Below, in pieces: positions 11,250 to 23,212 of a stretch of 64,000 nucleotides of DNA. Position 1 is the stretch's first letter. Each line of letters starts with the position of its first letter. A program made the position numbers and the translations under genes. This DNA comes from Sthenelais limicola (taxonomy: Eukaryota > Annelida > Polychaeta > Phyllodocida > Sigalionidae), in the NCBI GenBank assembly GCA_942159475.1, contig OW804098.1, positions 9,340,406 to 9,404,405 of the forward strand, written 5' to 3'. A model generated the notes under the pieces. It saw only the letters and a list, made by a program, of their open reading frames with translations. It had not been told where the DNA came from and searched no databases.

Positions 11250-11432
11250 CGACAGGGCCAAAAGCCCATCCATGTCTGAAGGCAGAGAGGGCACAGAGGG
11301 GATACTCCAGGACGGCTGGACACAGGTCAATTATGGCCAGATTGACCACATACATCTCTATAGCATGTAGACGCTGTGTTGTCCTGGCTACTGTTGCCAA
11401 GACGACCACGTTGAGAACGACTGACAGGACAG
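11250..11432 (-). CDS. Opsin-like GPCR, internal exon (TM1-TM2)
   Basis: Single exon of a class A GPCR. On the minus strand a polypyrimidine tract ending TTTCCAG (11439-11433) forms an acceptor, and GTGAGT (11249-11244) a donor. The 183-bp exon is phase 1 at both ends. It encodes a TM1 end with the conserved N-x-x-V-L, a short loop, TM2 with N-L-A-x-x-D-L (Asp2.50), then YPL...HGWAFGP-x-G, which leads to the Cys before TM3. The aromatic-FG-x-x-G segment is typical of opsins (RGR/peropsin/neuropsin or Go groups) rather than peptide receptors. The retinal lysine lies in a later exon that I cannot find. A start codon at 11463 is possible in frame but follows an in-frame TGA two codons upstream, so I prefer the spliced start. 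Opsin subgroup is inference. Confidence 0.6.
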
Positions 11433-12091
11433 CTGGAAACATAAGAGATAGATTCAGGGCCATTAGTCAACATGTAGCCTGGATGTTAGTGTCATTTGAT
11501 CCCTGTGGGCGACAATAGGGGATTTTGCTTTGTCATCTTTGAAGTATGAAAACTAATATGAATGCTTTAGTGTATGGAGGTCTTTAAAAGTTACAATGAT
11601 TTAAACAGTATTATTAGTGTATGGAAAGCTTTAAACGTGTATATACAAGACATTTCATGCATTAGATAGAACAGTGTTTATAAGAAGAGATGTTTTTGTC
11701 AATATTGTTTGTACTTATTTGAGTAGCAGCAAATAAAAAAACGTTATTAATTAAGGAGTGCTCTTCTCATAGCAATTAATCTTGGAAAATGTTCTATTAG
11801 AAAGACAACTGACTGCTAATTCCCTGTATTCACCCAGGCGATGTCTAATTCATGACATACCATAGAGATACTAATTTAGAGAACATATATAACATATACC
11901 ACCAATACAATGTCATAAGGAAGGTCTACTGGTTATGATATTTATTATTCGTGTATGTTTAAACAAACCTATTATTATTATTATCCACAAGGAGGAGCTG
12001 TTGTTCATCAGCAGCTTCTTCTTTAACACACCTCTTTTATGCGTAGCATGGTTTTGTCAATATCTCATGAGCATTTGAATGAATAAGACAT
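11433..12091. other. Probable intron or intergenic DNA upstream of the opsin exon
   Basis: AT-rich; no further exon recognised. A short (ATT)n run lies at about 11970. Confidence 0.4.
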
Positions 12092-12239
12092 TGTGATGTG
12101 TCACAGGAAAATAAGTCATGAGTTTAAAAAAGGCTCATGAGATAATGGATTGTGAGATATAATCATATTTGAAAAGATGCGATCAAGCCGATAGGTATTT
12201 CTATATTTATGTATGAATGAAAACATACTGACATAAACA
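12092..12239 (+). mobile_element. Family B MITE, left part
   Basis: Starts TGTGATGTGTCACAGGAAAA and has the ATATTTGAAAAGAT interior word; ends against the next copy. Confidence 0.65.
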
Positions 12240-12245
12240 GACATA

Positions 12246-13455
12246 TGTGATGTGTTTCAGGAAGTCATAAGTCATAAGTCATGAGTCATAAGTGTTTTTT
12301 CCACAAGATCACATTATTGGAATGTTCTGATTTTTGGAGAGTGTGTCACTTATAGGTATGTCAATCGATGTCTCAAATTTCAGGACAATCTATGCAATAT
12401 ATCCTTTCGTTTTAAGGAGGCTGGCCACTATTACGCGCAGGGGGATAGCGCGAGATTTGTTGGTCGGAATTTGCCGTTATACGGTCGTCATATTCTCTCT
12501 TTTGCGACATATCTAGTCTAGTAATTAACAGACAACTCTTTACGAATCATATTGAGAAATGAAATAAGAACAGATTTCTGTTGTTTGCTTAAAGTAAAAA
12601 TGATTTCTGTCATTTCTGTCACATTTTACGACATACCTTGGGTTTAATTCCCAAGCAAAATCTCGCTCTACTTTGTTTGTTGATAAACAACGACGGCCTA
12701 GTGTTTCAGGGTAAAACATGGAAATCTCTGTTGAAATCAACATGTTCAAGATATGTAAAGGTTGTAGAATCGATCAGAAAAGTATTATCTAAGTCTAGCC
12801 TATCTAACTTAGAGTTGACAACTGCAAACAACATTGTAAACAGTGAAATTTACGGCAAACTCGACCTCCAACTCAGCCCTGACCTGACACTTGCAACATT
12901 GTCTACCAAAAAATCTAGAATGGGGACCCCCAATATATTTGAATGTTTTGTAATCTAAACTGTTATGAGAATATGATATGTGACTTTGAAAGAAATGGGA
13001 TGACTTTTCCCGGATGAAATATGTGAAAATGTGTAGAATTATTACACTTTCCCATAGCCACCAATAGTAAAGCTTCCTGCAGGAGATCGGCCCCACAGTG
13101 GAGAAATGAATATGGAAAGGTCCTTAATGAATGGCATATTCGAATTCAGGACACTTGAAACTATCACTGGAGCAATTTTGGGGAAAATCTAATGACTTTT
13201 CGAAATAGTGGCCAGCCTCCTTAAAGGTCCTCATATGGACTACATTTAGTTATTTTACTGTTTATTAACCCCCAGAAATATTGGAAACCTTTTTTTCAAA
13301 AACGAAAATATCTAACTTAAAATCTAGAAATACTTATTATTTTATTATACTGTTTACTATCATTGGAATCGCCTTGATCTCCTCTTTTCAAATATGGTGA
13401 TATCTCAAAATCCATTTTTTGCGACTTATGACTCATTTTCCTGAAACAGATCACA
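12246..13455 (+). mobile_element. Family B MITE split by a TTAA element
   Basis: The left half runs to the TTAA at 12412-12415 and the right half resumes at 13221 with TTAAAGGTCC, exactly as in uninterrupted copies. Ends CTGAAACAGATCACA. Confidence 0.85.
12416..13220. mobile_element. TTAA-flanked DNA transposon, non-autonomous
   Basis: 805 bp with perfect 17-bp terminal inverted repeats GGAGGCTGGCCACTATT / AATAGTGGCCAGCCTCC. Flanked by TTAA at 12412-12415 and 13221-13224. TTAA duplication is the hallmark of piggyBac and Kolobok superfamilies. The internal open frames (up to 106 codons) show no transposase motifs. Confidence 0.85.
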
Positions 13456-13541
13456 TTTATGCATAGATATATTTGATGCAAATCAAGTTTCAAGATGTCC
13501 CTACGGAACCTTCCTTTAATTACAGAGAATACTTCCTTCAG

Positions 13542-14295
13542 ATTTGAAAAGATGAGATGAAGTCGATTCTAGAAATATTGACATTTAGGAAACCTAATAA
13601 GTAATTCTATACTTCATGAATGCTTGGGTTTATTGGTTACAGGATGCTTTTGCTGGTCGTTTTTTCCCATTTCTTCTCATTTTGAAACAAGGCCCAGCTT
13701 TCCACCCCGGCCATAACAAAATGAATCTCACGTTACTGCCCCGCCTTTAACTGCCACCTATTGGGACAATAAGCCGTATGTAAAGTTTTATAGACAAACT
13801 AGCAAAGTACCCGTCCTCCGGACGGTCATCCTCTCTCCCCACACTTGCCCCTCTCCCTCTTTTCCCTCCCCCTCTTCTCTGTCTTTCATACCGGTTTTTC
13901 TCTCCCAACCCCATCTCCAATTCCCCCCTCTCCCAGGGTGGACAGAACTCTACAGATAAGTAAAACGGTTTGTAAAACAACAAATTCCGAGAACATGTGA
14001 GACAAAGATACCTCTCTTTTCTACCTAAGAAACCCCTCTTTTCGTAGAAATCGCTTTTCTTGTATATTCTATCGATGAGCCCTAAGTCGGCAACAAATGT
14101 ATTTTGAGATATCATCAGATTTGAAAAGATGAGATGAAGTCGATTCTAGAAATATTGACATTTAGGAAACCTAATAAGTAATTCTATACTTCATAAATGC
14201 TTGGGTTTATTGGTTAAAATGGCTAAATTTCTGAATATACTCCATAGTATGACCTTAGAAACAAAAGGATATATTTAATACAGTTAATAAATATG
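13542..14295. repeat. Duplicated family B fragment with an insert
   Basis: About 98 bp of family B interior at 13542-13637 is repeated almost exactly at 14115-14212. The 480 bp between is pyrimidine-rich at 13825-13935. The duplication could have arisen by local duplication, or the flanking pieces may belong to one interrupted element. Confidence 0.6.
13799..13825 (-). mobile_element. Candidate Helitron 3' terminus
   Basis: Minus strand: hairpin CCGTCC-GGA-GGACGG (13825-13811), 8-nt spacer, then CTAG (13802-13799) followed by host T. This is the canonical Helitron 3' end layout. No 5' TC end or Rep/helicase gene was found, so only the terminus is proposed. Confidence 0.35.
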
Positions 14296-14339
14296 GTACA
14301 TATACTCATACAAATCAAGGTGCTACAGATGGCTACTTA

Positions 14340-15306
14340 TGTAATGTGTTTCAGGAAAATGAGTCATAAGTCGCAAAAATTATATTTTTCATTGAGTTTA
14401 TTTTACAAGATCACTGTATTGGAATGTTCTGATTTTTGGCGAGTTTATCCCTTATGGTTGTGTCAATCCATGTATCGAATTTCAGGACATTACATATATA
14501 GAGAGAATGGGACGAGCCGGCAATAATCGAAAATTTATAGGACGAGATTCGTCCACATAAGCACGATGCCGTAGGCAGAGTGCTTATGTGGACGAATCAA
14601 GTCCTATAAATTTTCGATTATTGCTGGCGAGTTCCATTCTATATTTATTATATGTGCATAAAATTTGATCATCATCAGATATCACTGAAAAAGTATTAAA
14701 GAACTCTCAGAGAGCCCCTGCTGCCCCGCTGAGAGCACCGTCAGTAGGCTACAACGGTGAGCTGTCAGGACTGTGTGATCATGCAGTGTTTACTTACTGG
14801 CTACAATAAGAAACCTTACATCATTTGATAGAGAATTTAATTCTCTATTTAATGGTGTGGTGTTTATTATGTATTTTTATAATCACAGGTGGATTACCGA
14901 TCGCGGGGATCTCCGCGGGGATCTTTGCGGAGACAGCGGAAGTGCTGAGTCAGAGCTATTTTTAGACAACTACATTTTTATAGGACGCGTCCTATATGAC
15001 TATTTTTATAGCACCCCACTTATAGCACCTCTCATATAGCATGCGCGTATAATAAAATATATCTTTTCGTTCTAAAGGTCCACATATGGAGTATATTCAG
15101 TTACTTTACTGGTTATTGCCTAACAGAAATATTACAAACTTTATTTTCACAAATAAAAATATCAAACTTAAAATATAGAAATATACTTATTAGGTGTCCT
15201 AGTGTTTACTATCATTGGAATCGACTTGATCTCCTCTTTTCAGATATGATGATATCTCAAAATTCATATTTTGCGACTTATGACTCATTTTCCTAAAACG
15301 GATCAC
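14340..15306 (+). mobile_element. Family B MITE interrupted by family C
   Basis: Left terminal repeat TGTAATGTGTTTCAGG; resumes at about 15052 with ATATCTTTTCGTTCTAAAGG; ends CTAAAACGGATCACA. Confidence 0.8.
14493..15052. mobile_element. Family C insert with long hairpin
   Basis: Contains a near-perfect palindrome at 14518-14628 (arms about 48 bp, apex CGATGCCGTAGGCAGAG at 14564-14580). Also has subterminal inverted words TTTATTATATGTGCAT (about 14647) and ATGCGCGTATAATAAA (about 15041). Related copies lie at 29876-30130 and 43010-43440. No coding frame of note. Confidence 0.65.
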
Positions 15307-15596
15307 ATATGTAACCTTCATTGGTATTAACTGATCTCACCGCATATAAGGCGGATAGCCATGATTTCTATCATGTATACTTGATGCCCCAGCGATATGG
15401 AATAATCTGGGAAGAGTTGGATTTTTCCACCAAAATGTGTTTGTAAAATGAGTTATTTTTTATCTTTTTCTCACAAATCGCAATGCATTGTAGAAGTCCA
15501 GTAGGAAGGCCTGCAGGTTGTAGACTCGGTGGAACTTTGTTTCAATGTACTTGTACAAAAAGGAAATAAAATCTATTTATATATATGGGTTAGATT

Positions 15597-15823
15597 TTCA
15601 GATAATGTACAATTGGCAGCTGTACACATTTAGTAAATTCTGAAAAATTAGGCTGCAATTTGGTCAATACTAGGTAAAATTGAGTATATTCGGCATTGCA
15701 TTGATTCTAGCAATGTGTTTGGTTAGGTTGAGCTGTATTTTGAACTTTATTTTCGTCTAAAATGTGGGTTATTTGAGAGGATTGGTGAAAGTGAATTACA
15801 TGCATTTTCTGAAAATCTGACCC
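15597..15823 (+). mobile_element. Family A MITE
   Basis: 227 bp, GGGTTAGATTTTCAG to CTGAAAATCTGACCC, flanked by ATAT on both sides. Confidence 0.85.
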
Positions 15824-15902
15824 ATATACAGAGAGAGATACTTCCAAGACAGAACGTGCGTACAGACACATCTTGTGCATAAAACGCTTGGAAATATACC
15901 AA

Positions 15903-15942
15903 TTTTGCGACTTGTGACTCATTGTCTGCGACACATCCCATA
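15903..15942 (+). mobile_element. Family B right terminus only
   Basis: TTTTGCGACTTGTGACTCAT followed by a degraded tip. Confidence 0.55.
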
Positions 15943-16070
15943 ATGAGCACGTGCATGGCTCTCTCAATCATGCAATCATGCATATATTTTTCTTTTTTTT
16001 AAAAAACAAACTTTATTCAATCTATCAGCAACTCCACACCGTCCAGGGCGATTAACATTCTTAATACATC

Positions 16071-16194
16071 GGTCAGATTTTCAGAAAATGTACAATTCAC
16101 CTTCACCAATTCTCTCAAATAAGCCACATTTCAGACGAAAATAAAGTTTAAAAAACAGTTCAACCTAACCAAACAGATTGCTAGAATCAATGCA
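16071..16194 (-). mobile_element. Family A MITE, truncated
   Basis: Left terminus GGTCAGATTTTCAG plus about half of the interior, ending at AATCAATGCA. Confidence 0.75.
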
Positions 16195-16581
16195 AGTCCA
16201 AAGCTTTAACCACTATAGGCTATAGGGGAATATAGAAGGGTACATGCATATAAACACTTAGATTGATCCAACACATTTTAGGTTTACTTTAGTCACCTCA
16301 TTCTCCTCATGGTGATTGAGGAGAATGGGGAAATAAATCTTGAAGGCCCCTGTGTTCGCTGCAGGCAATTTAATGATTTATATTAATCATGAAACTTGCA
16401 TCTGCAATCTATTTCTATAATACGCATATGCAGAACTCCTAGTGCACGCTTCCTGGACTGACTTGGACAGATTATCCTATTCTTAGCTAGATAACTTATC
16501 ATAGCTAGGAACAGCTAGCCACTTTCTTCTCTAACCAATACCTGTCACTCATGCACCCCTCCTTTCTACCATTTATTATTA

Positions 16582-17163
16582 CGGCCAGATTTTCAGAAAA
16601 TGTACAATTCACCTTCACCAATCCTCTCAAATAACCCACATTTAAGACAAAAATGAGTTTAAAAATGCAGTTTAACATAACAGAACTCATACCTTAAATT
16701 AATGTGATACCAAATATACTCAGATATACCCGGTGAGGCCAAAAAAAAAAAATAGGTGTGTTTCCCCTACCTAGAAAAACCTTACCCTACCTAAAAAATA
16801 TTTTACCATACCTGATTTTTTCCCCATCATATCTTACTTTTTTTGGATTTTTTGACAAAAAAAAACTTATAAAAGCAGGAAAACGGGTTTTCCTAACCCG
16901 GAACTGTCAAAAGGCACATTTCCCATGTTCAAAACAACTATTGTTATAAAAAAGACATTTTTTTCAGTTCCTGGGTGGTGGTTTCCAAACAAAACAAATT
17001 AAAAAAAAAAAAAAGTTACCACCCCCCCAACCTAGTTTTCAGCCAGATAAATCGGAAACACACCTATTTTTTTTTTGGCCTGATCATAATTTTTCAGCCA
17101 AATTTAGCAGAATTTCCTAAATGTGTATAGCTGCCAATTGTACATTTTCTGAAAATAGGACCC
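16582..17163 (-). mobile_element. Family A MITE carrying an insertion
   Basis: Left end CGGCCAGATTTTCAG, right end CTGAAAATAGGACCC, flanked by ATTA. Interrupted by the element at 16737-17080. Confidence 0.8.
16737..17080. mobile_element. GGCC-ended MITE with TGA duplication
   Basis: 344 bp. Termini GGCCAAAAAAAA...TAGGTGTGTTTCC and the complement. Flanked by TGA (16734-16736 and 17081-17083). A 3-bp duplication and a GG-starting end suggest PIF/Harbinger affinity (inference). The open frame at 16758 is translated repeat. Confidence 0.7.
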
Positions 17164-17453
17164 ATTAACATTCCACTAACAACAGCCCCTGGCGGAAGAT
17201 CCTGTTAGTTTCTGTGAACCTTGTGAATCCTTCTAACATAAGAATTAGCTGTATAAATATGTTGAAAAAAAAAATCTTCTATGTATCTTTCCACCTGAAC
17301 CAGATATCAATGTAGAAGAAGGAAACCTTTGCAGGACGATAAGACAATTTAGTTGAAGTTGAGGGAATGAGAAGTTAATAGAAAGTCATATTGCACGTCT
17401 ATCTGGGTATTTTTATTCTTTTTTTCTCCCGGCAACTTCACATAGAAGTAATA

Positions 17454-17803
17454 TGTGATGTATTTCAAGAAAATGAGTCACAAGTCGCAGAATTGATATT
17501 TTTCAAAGTGTTCTTTCACAGGACCTCTTTATTGGAATATTCTGATTTTTAGTGGGTGAGAAGTTTTAATGAGAAGTTAATAGAAAGTCATATTTCACAT
17601 CTAGCATCATTAAGCCTTAAGCCTTATAGTCATATGAATCCATGTAAGAAATTTCGGGAAATTGTATCGAATATAGTAATACTTATTGGGTCTCCTACTG
17701 TTTACTATCATTGGAATCAGCTTGATCTCCTCTTTTCAAATATAATGATATCTCAAAATCTATATTTTTCGACTCATGACTCATTTTTCTAAAACGTATC
17801 ACA
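17454..17803 (+). mobile_element. Family B MITE
   Basis: 350 bp, TGTGATGTATTTCAAG to AAAACGTATCACA; internal rearrangement after the left arm. Confidence 0.75.
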
Positions 17804-17917
17804 ATTGTCTCATTCTCGTGTGGCCTAAGGCAGAGACAGGTGTTAATAATAAGAAGAGAGGAAGGTAGAGGGAGCGTGTTCTCTGTTTGATCCATGACAG
17901 CAGCCTCTCAAGTGATA

Positions 17918-18280
17918 TGTGATGTGTTTCAGGAAAATGAGTCATAAGTCGCAAAATGGATATTTTTCAAAGTGATTTATTTATAAGCTATCTTTGTTGC
18001 TATCTTTGTCTTTTGGGTGCTTAATGATGCTAGTAATATTAATTTATGTACGAAATTTCAAAGCAATGCATTAAATATATCTATGCATTTTTAGGGTCAA
18101 CCTATAGAGTATATTTCTCTATATAAAATAAAGATATCAAACTGATATTATAGAAACACTACTAGGATGTCCTACTGCTTACTAACATTGGAATCGGCTT
18201 GAGCTCAGCTATTTAAATATGGTGATATCTCAAAATCCATATTTTGCGACTTATGACTCATTTTCCTGAAACACATCACA
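17918..18280 (+). mobile_element. Family B MITE
   Basis: 363 bp with intact TGTGATGTGTTTCAGGAAAA and TTTTCCTGAAACACATCACA termini; TA on both sides. Confidence 0.85.
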
Positions 18281-18475
18281 TATATCATAGAGAGGCAATT
18301 TTCCCTCAAGTTGATATTTCTACATCAGCATATATAAAGCAATAATGGGGGTGGTGAATAATATTACGATAGTTGTAAGATTGCAAATTTGCAAGCTTAC
18401 AAACTATATATGATCTTTGGAACGAAATGATATATTTAATAATGTTTTAAAATTTGGTACATACACCCTGTATCC

Positions 18476-19200
18476 TGTACATCTTGTGGCTCCTATTTCT
18501 CTAACACATCACATTAATTTTATTTGGAGTATATCGACTTCAAACTGATGTTGTTTGTCATATCACAAACATGTACACACCACTGGATTTATTGCCTGGT
18601 CACCAGTGGTCCTTAATGCATATAATCATTGCCTCCATGACCACAGGACACTTAACAGACACACGCAATGAACAAATGTTTTTCAGAAGAAAATCCATGA
18701 ATCATGATTATGTTGTAATTTGGAGCAATCTTAGAATTACCCAAGATGATGCTTCTCCATTAAAAGCTGCACTCTCTCAGTTAATGTCGGTAAAAAAACA
18801 ATCATACGGGTCAGATTTTCAGAAAATGTACAATTGGCAGCTGTATACGTTTAGTAAATTCTGCTAAATTAGGCTGCAATTTGGTCAATACTAGGTAAAT
18901 TCGAGTATATTCGGCATTGCATTGATTCTAGCAATCTGTTTGGTTAGGTTGAACTGTATTTTGAAATTTATTTTCGTTTGAAATTTTGGTTATTGGAAGG
19001 TGAATTGTACATTTTCTGAAAATCTGACCCATACATACAATCCCCATTGCCCTTTTCTGTCTTGATTTGATCATTAGCAATTATGGTCTGTTTTTAGATC
19101 TTTAATGGCGGCACTCCGTAAGTGGTGGGGACTGTGGACTTAAAAGGCGGTAGACTGGGGAGAGCAGAGTAGGTGGTCCTCCTTCATCAATTATTACTCA
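18476..19200 (+). repeat. Dispersed duplication D, copy 1
   Basis: Matches 45048-46050 over its length apart from the MITEs. Shared blocks include AATGAACAAATGTTTTTCA, GATTATGTTGTAATTTGGAG, CCCAAGATGATGCTTCTCCA and TTTAATGGCGGCACTC. Both copies carry a family A MITE at the same internal position, so the duplication postdates that insertion. Confidence 0.8.
18808..19030 (+). mobile_element. Family A MITE inside duplication D
   Basis: 223 bp with both ends and ATAC on each side. Confidence 0.85.
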
Positions 19201-19202
19201 GA

Positions 19203-19662
19203 ATGGTCCTGGGTTATGACCATAAAGTGCCTTTATGTCTCTTTTTCTCTGTCTCTCTCTCCCTTCTTCTCTATCTCTATTTCCTGGGTATGACCATAAA
19301 GTGCCTTTCTGTCTCTTTTTCTCTGTCTCTCTCTCCCTTCTTCTCTATCTCTATTTCCTGGGTAGGACCATAAAGTGCCTTTCTGTCTCTTTTCTCTGTT
19401 TCTCCCCCTTCTTCTCTATCTCAATTTCCTGGGTATGACCATAAAGTGCCTTTCTGTCTCTTTTCTCCGTCTCTCTTTCCCTTCTTCTTTATCTATATTT
19501 CCTGGGTATGACCATAAAGTGCCTTTCTGTCTCTTTTCTCCGTCTCTCTCTCCCTTCTTCTCTATCTCTATTTCCTGGGTATGACCATAAAGTGCCTTTT
19601 TGTCTCTTTTCTCCGTCTCTCTTTCCCTTCTTCTCTATCTCTATTTCCTGGGTATGATCATA
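19203..19662 (+). repeat. Satellite X array, about 6 units
   Basis: GGTATGACCATAAAGTGCC...CTATCTCTATTTCCTG units of about 73 bp. Several open frames across it are translated repeat. Confidence 0.9.
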
Positions 19663-19990
19663 AACTGCCTCCCTCTCAGCTCTCCCGCCCTTGATATAAC
19701 CATATTAAATGTGTTGATAAGGGTGTAAAGCAACCAATCTCACTCAATCACTCCCTCTCAGCTCTCCCGCCCTTGATATAACCATATTAAATGTGTTGAT
19801 AAGGGCGTAAAACAACGAATCTCACTCACTCCCTCTCAACTCTTCCGTCCTTGATATAACCATATTAAATGTGTTGATAAGGGCGTATAACAACGAATCT
19901 CACTCACTCCCTCTCAACTCTCCCACCCTTGATATAACCATTTTAAATGTGTTGGTAAGGGCGTAAAGCAACCAATCTCACTCACCTTAA
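19662..19990 (+). repeat. Satellite Y array, 4 units
   Basis: Continues directly from satellite X with the same X-to-Y junction (GATCATAAACTGCCTCCCTC) as at 7430-7450. Confidence 0.9.
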
Positions 19991-20422
19991 ACAACAGGTT
20001 TCTGAAGGGAATCACAATGTGCATTATCCCCAGGCATACTTTGTGCAGTACGAATTGCTCTCCATGCATACTTCCTTACCACAACAAGGCCTTGGGACTA
20101 GTCGACATCAAATGAAAATGCACACCAAAACATGGCCACCGACTGGGGTGATACAGAGGTGATACATGTGTTATATAGGCTATTGTATGCCTATGCACCC
20201 CTAGCCCCTTGAGATATAGGGTTAGCCATACTCGTTATGTATTCATTGCCCTACGGACGTGGAGCCTTCTAAAATAAAGACTATCAGAACCACCCAGGCT
20301 GGCCTTGTGCTAACACCTACATTGACTATATTATTGCTATATCGCTATATCACTATATCGCTATATTACATAACACATGTTGTATGCACATGTGCCCAAG
20401 ATGTAGATAATATAGCCTTAAA
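19991..20422. other. Unrecognised spacer
   Basis: No gene seen; a short run of CTATATCG-type repeats lies at 20333-20372. Confidence 0.4.
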
Positions 20423-20860
20423 AGCTGGGTTCCACTGGCCGGCTACTTCTCCCGCTACTGCTCCTGCTTCTTGATGAAAGAACAGGGAGCAGAAGTTGGA
20501 GAGTAACGGGGATGGTTGCTATTGGGGCCCGCTACAAAGCCATGTTACTTCCTGCTTCTTTTGGAGCGTTTTTGAAGCGTAGAATGCTCCCACTTCTATC
20601 AAACATGTTTGATTTGAAGCGGCCGCTACTCTGTAGTGAGAGGTAGCAGGAAATAGCAGGAGCTGAAGCAGGGCACTGGCACCACTCTACGTTACCCCTC
20701 ACATTACTTGACTTCCATGTGAAAATAAAATGTTGTCTGCCCAAATTTCTATGTAGCGGTAGAAGTAGCGGTGGAAGTAGTGGGGCAATAGCACCTATTC
20801 CAGCATACCGTCAGTTGCTTGCTCCCGCTTCTAAAGAAGGGGGAGCAAGCAAATCTGAAA
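20423..20860. mobile_element. TTCCACTGG-type element, one end clear
   Basis: Begins TTAA-AAGCTGGGTTCCACTGG and is packed with GCTACT/AGTAGC-type words in both orientations. Shares GTTTGATTTGA with the element at 37256. The right end is not recognisable. Confidence 0.5.
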
Positions 20861-21140
20861 ACCTGCAAATCTGAAAACTGGCATATCTCTGTTTCTAATG
20901 GGGCTAGGAATACATTCTAGATGCCTAAATGTATGTTTTATAAGCATTTCCATTCGTTTCCAAACAACTAAAAGTCATTAGACCAATATTTTGGAGGTTT
21001 TTGGCCGGTTGTTTTTGCTATAGGGCTTCAGAAATGGTCTTAATTGTATGTTGAAGACCCGCCGGACTCCTTTCTTATAATAAATTCACTTATTATCACT
21101 CACTGGCGGCAGTCCTCTCTCGGTGATGAGGCTTAATATT

Positions 21141-21255
21141 AGCAGCAGAATATTGATAAATCCAGTCCTATAAGTCATAATATGAGTAACACTTGTATAA
21201 ACATATAACAGCAGCAGAATATTGATAAATCCAGTCCTATAAGTCATAATATGAA
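21141..21255 (+). repeat. 46-bp tandem duplication, period 69
   Basis: AGCAGCAGAATATTGATAAA... at 21141-21186 is repeated at 21210-21255. Confidence 0.9.
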
Positions 21256-21577
21256 GGAATTTGGTAAGATTTGTTTTGTCGTAATAGCAGAATGCAGCTT
21301 TAAGCCAGGGGCGAGATGAAAAATAAAAGAAATGTTCTGATCCTCCAGGATAAGTTTACAAAAGCCATTGTGTTATTGTTCCTTTCCTGGAGATATTAAC
21401 CATTGTATAAACCTATACATCTATATATACCTTTTCGTTCAGGTTTTTCGTGATAATTTCAATTATGGTAACTTGTATCAAATATCGATACAGAAGTGCA
21501 TTAATGGCTTTATCCAGTCCATTCAAAGATTGTATTACTTTTTTTCATTTATCAATCAGACGTATTTGGGTCAGATC

Positions 21578-21802
21578 ACCAGAAAATGTACAATTCACCT
21601 TCATAAATGCCCTCAAATAAAACGCATATAAGTAAGAAATAAAGCTCAAATTCAGGTCAACCTTACCAAACAGATTGCTAGAATCAATGCAATGCCAAAT
21701 ATACTCAAACGTACCTAAGTATTGACCAAATTGCAGCCTAATTTAGCAGAATTTACTAAACATGTACAGCTGCCAATTGTACATTGTCTGATAATCTGAC
21801 AT
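21578..21802 (-). mobile_element. Family A MITE, diverged ends
   Basis: GGGTCAGATCACCAG to CTGATAATCTGACAT; interior clear. Confidence 0.75.
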
Positions 21803-22092
21803 ATATATTGCTTTGCCTCATCTCAGCTTTTATCCCTCCTCATTTCAACATGACTTTTTCAAAGCTAAGATTAAAAAATGTAATTTACTGACGGAGAGAA
21901 ATCCATCCTGGCAATGATGGCTGTTCTCAAGTTACGTGTTTTGTAAGATGGTCTTATCATTTTACAAAAGTATATTAATGAACCAAACTAGGGAAGTCTT
22001 CAATTGCTTTTTCTTGGCATCTATTTTTCATAATCCAGATGAAACCCAATATCGGTTATTATTCTGGGATAAAACTGAAGGAGAGGTTCATC

Positions 22093-22498
22093 TGTGATGT
22101 GTTTCAGGAAAATGAGTCATAAGTCGCAAAATTAATATTTTTCAAAGTGTTTTTTTTCACAAGATTACATTTTTGGAATGTTTCATTGTTTTGAGGGTTT
22201 ATCACTTATAGCTATATCAATCTATGTATCAAATCTCAGGCCAATCTATGTAGTATATCCTTTCGTTTTAAAGGTTCTCATATGGACTACATTTAGTTAC
22301 TTTACTGTTTATTGACCCCCAGAAATATTGGAAACTTTTTTTTTCAAAAACGAAAATATCAAACTTAAAAATTAGAAATACTAATTAGATAATTAGACCG
22401 TTTACTATCATTGGAATCGGCTTGATCTCATCTTTTCAAATATAATGGTATCTCAAAATCTATTTTTTGCGACTTATGACTCATTTTCCTGAAACACG
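22093..22498 (+). mobile_element. Family B MITE
   Basis: Left terminus intact; the right ends TTTTCCTGAAACAC and then diverges. Confidence 0.85.
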
Positions 22499-22521
22499 GA
22501 AAAACAACGCACCATCTTCAA

Positions 22522-22549
22522 ATTGTACATTTTCTGAAAATCTGACCCT
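22522..22549. mobile_element. Family A terminus only
   Basis: AATTGTACATTTTCTGAAAA followed by TCTGACCCT; no body attached. Confidence 0.7.
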
Positions 22550-23212
22550 CGAATCGCATTTGTTATACAAGAACCAACTATTGTATGAGAGCTGTTAATA
22601 TTGCATATTGCAGCATCATAAGTTACACCATTCTGTCTTAGTTCTCTCATGACATGGCCATGAGCATTCACTGAAGCATTCACTGAAGCAGCCTTTTGTA
22701 CTCTCCTAGACGACGAGGCGCCAGTGGCCATCCAAGAGATTGCCTAATTCTCCCCTTTGACAACAGGACGCGCCACCGGTACTCAGAGCGGCGAAATTGG
22801 ACTAGGAAAGTTGGCTACTTCACCCGATTTCGTATGTTTTCGCAGTCGACGGGAAAAAAGAATTACAGATTTGTCATCCTTAACATGTTTGAGAATGAAA
22901 AAGTCAGGGTTCATAGTGTCTATATTGTACTGGTAATGCACATAGGCTGATTCCCAATGCATGTCTACCAGCTCCCAATGCTTAAGCCTTCTTCCACGCA
23001 CTCGGCCGTACTCGTGTAAACTTCGGGTGCGCTACCTCCACTACAAGCGCTGGGTACTGCTGCACTATAGGAGCAGCAGTACCCAGCTTTTAACAGCAGG
23101 GTGTGTGTGAGGAGGGGGGTGGGGTAGCGTTATATACTATAAAGCCAAGACTTCCCTTCATTCCCATCAAATTGTGACGATAGTCCTACTTGCCACACAC
23201 ACATCTGGACAT
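22550..23212. other. Unrecognised spacer with short hairpin
   Basis: No gene supported. A 16-bp-arm hairpin GCTGGGTACTGCTGC / GCAGCAGTACCCAGC lies at 23049-23087. Opposed frames at 22696-23001 are not convincing exons. Confidence 0.4.

Noticed and set aside
16758..16949. 63-codon frame
   Set aside because: Lies wholly inside the GGCC-ended MITE; low-complexity Phe/Leu/Lys product.
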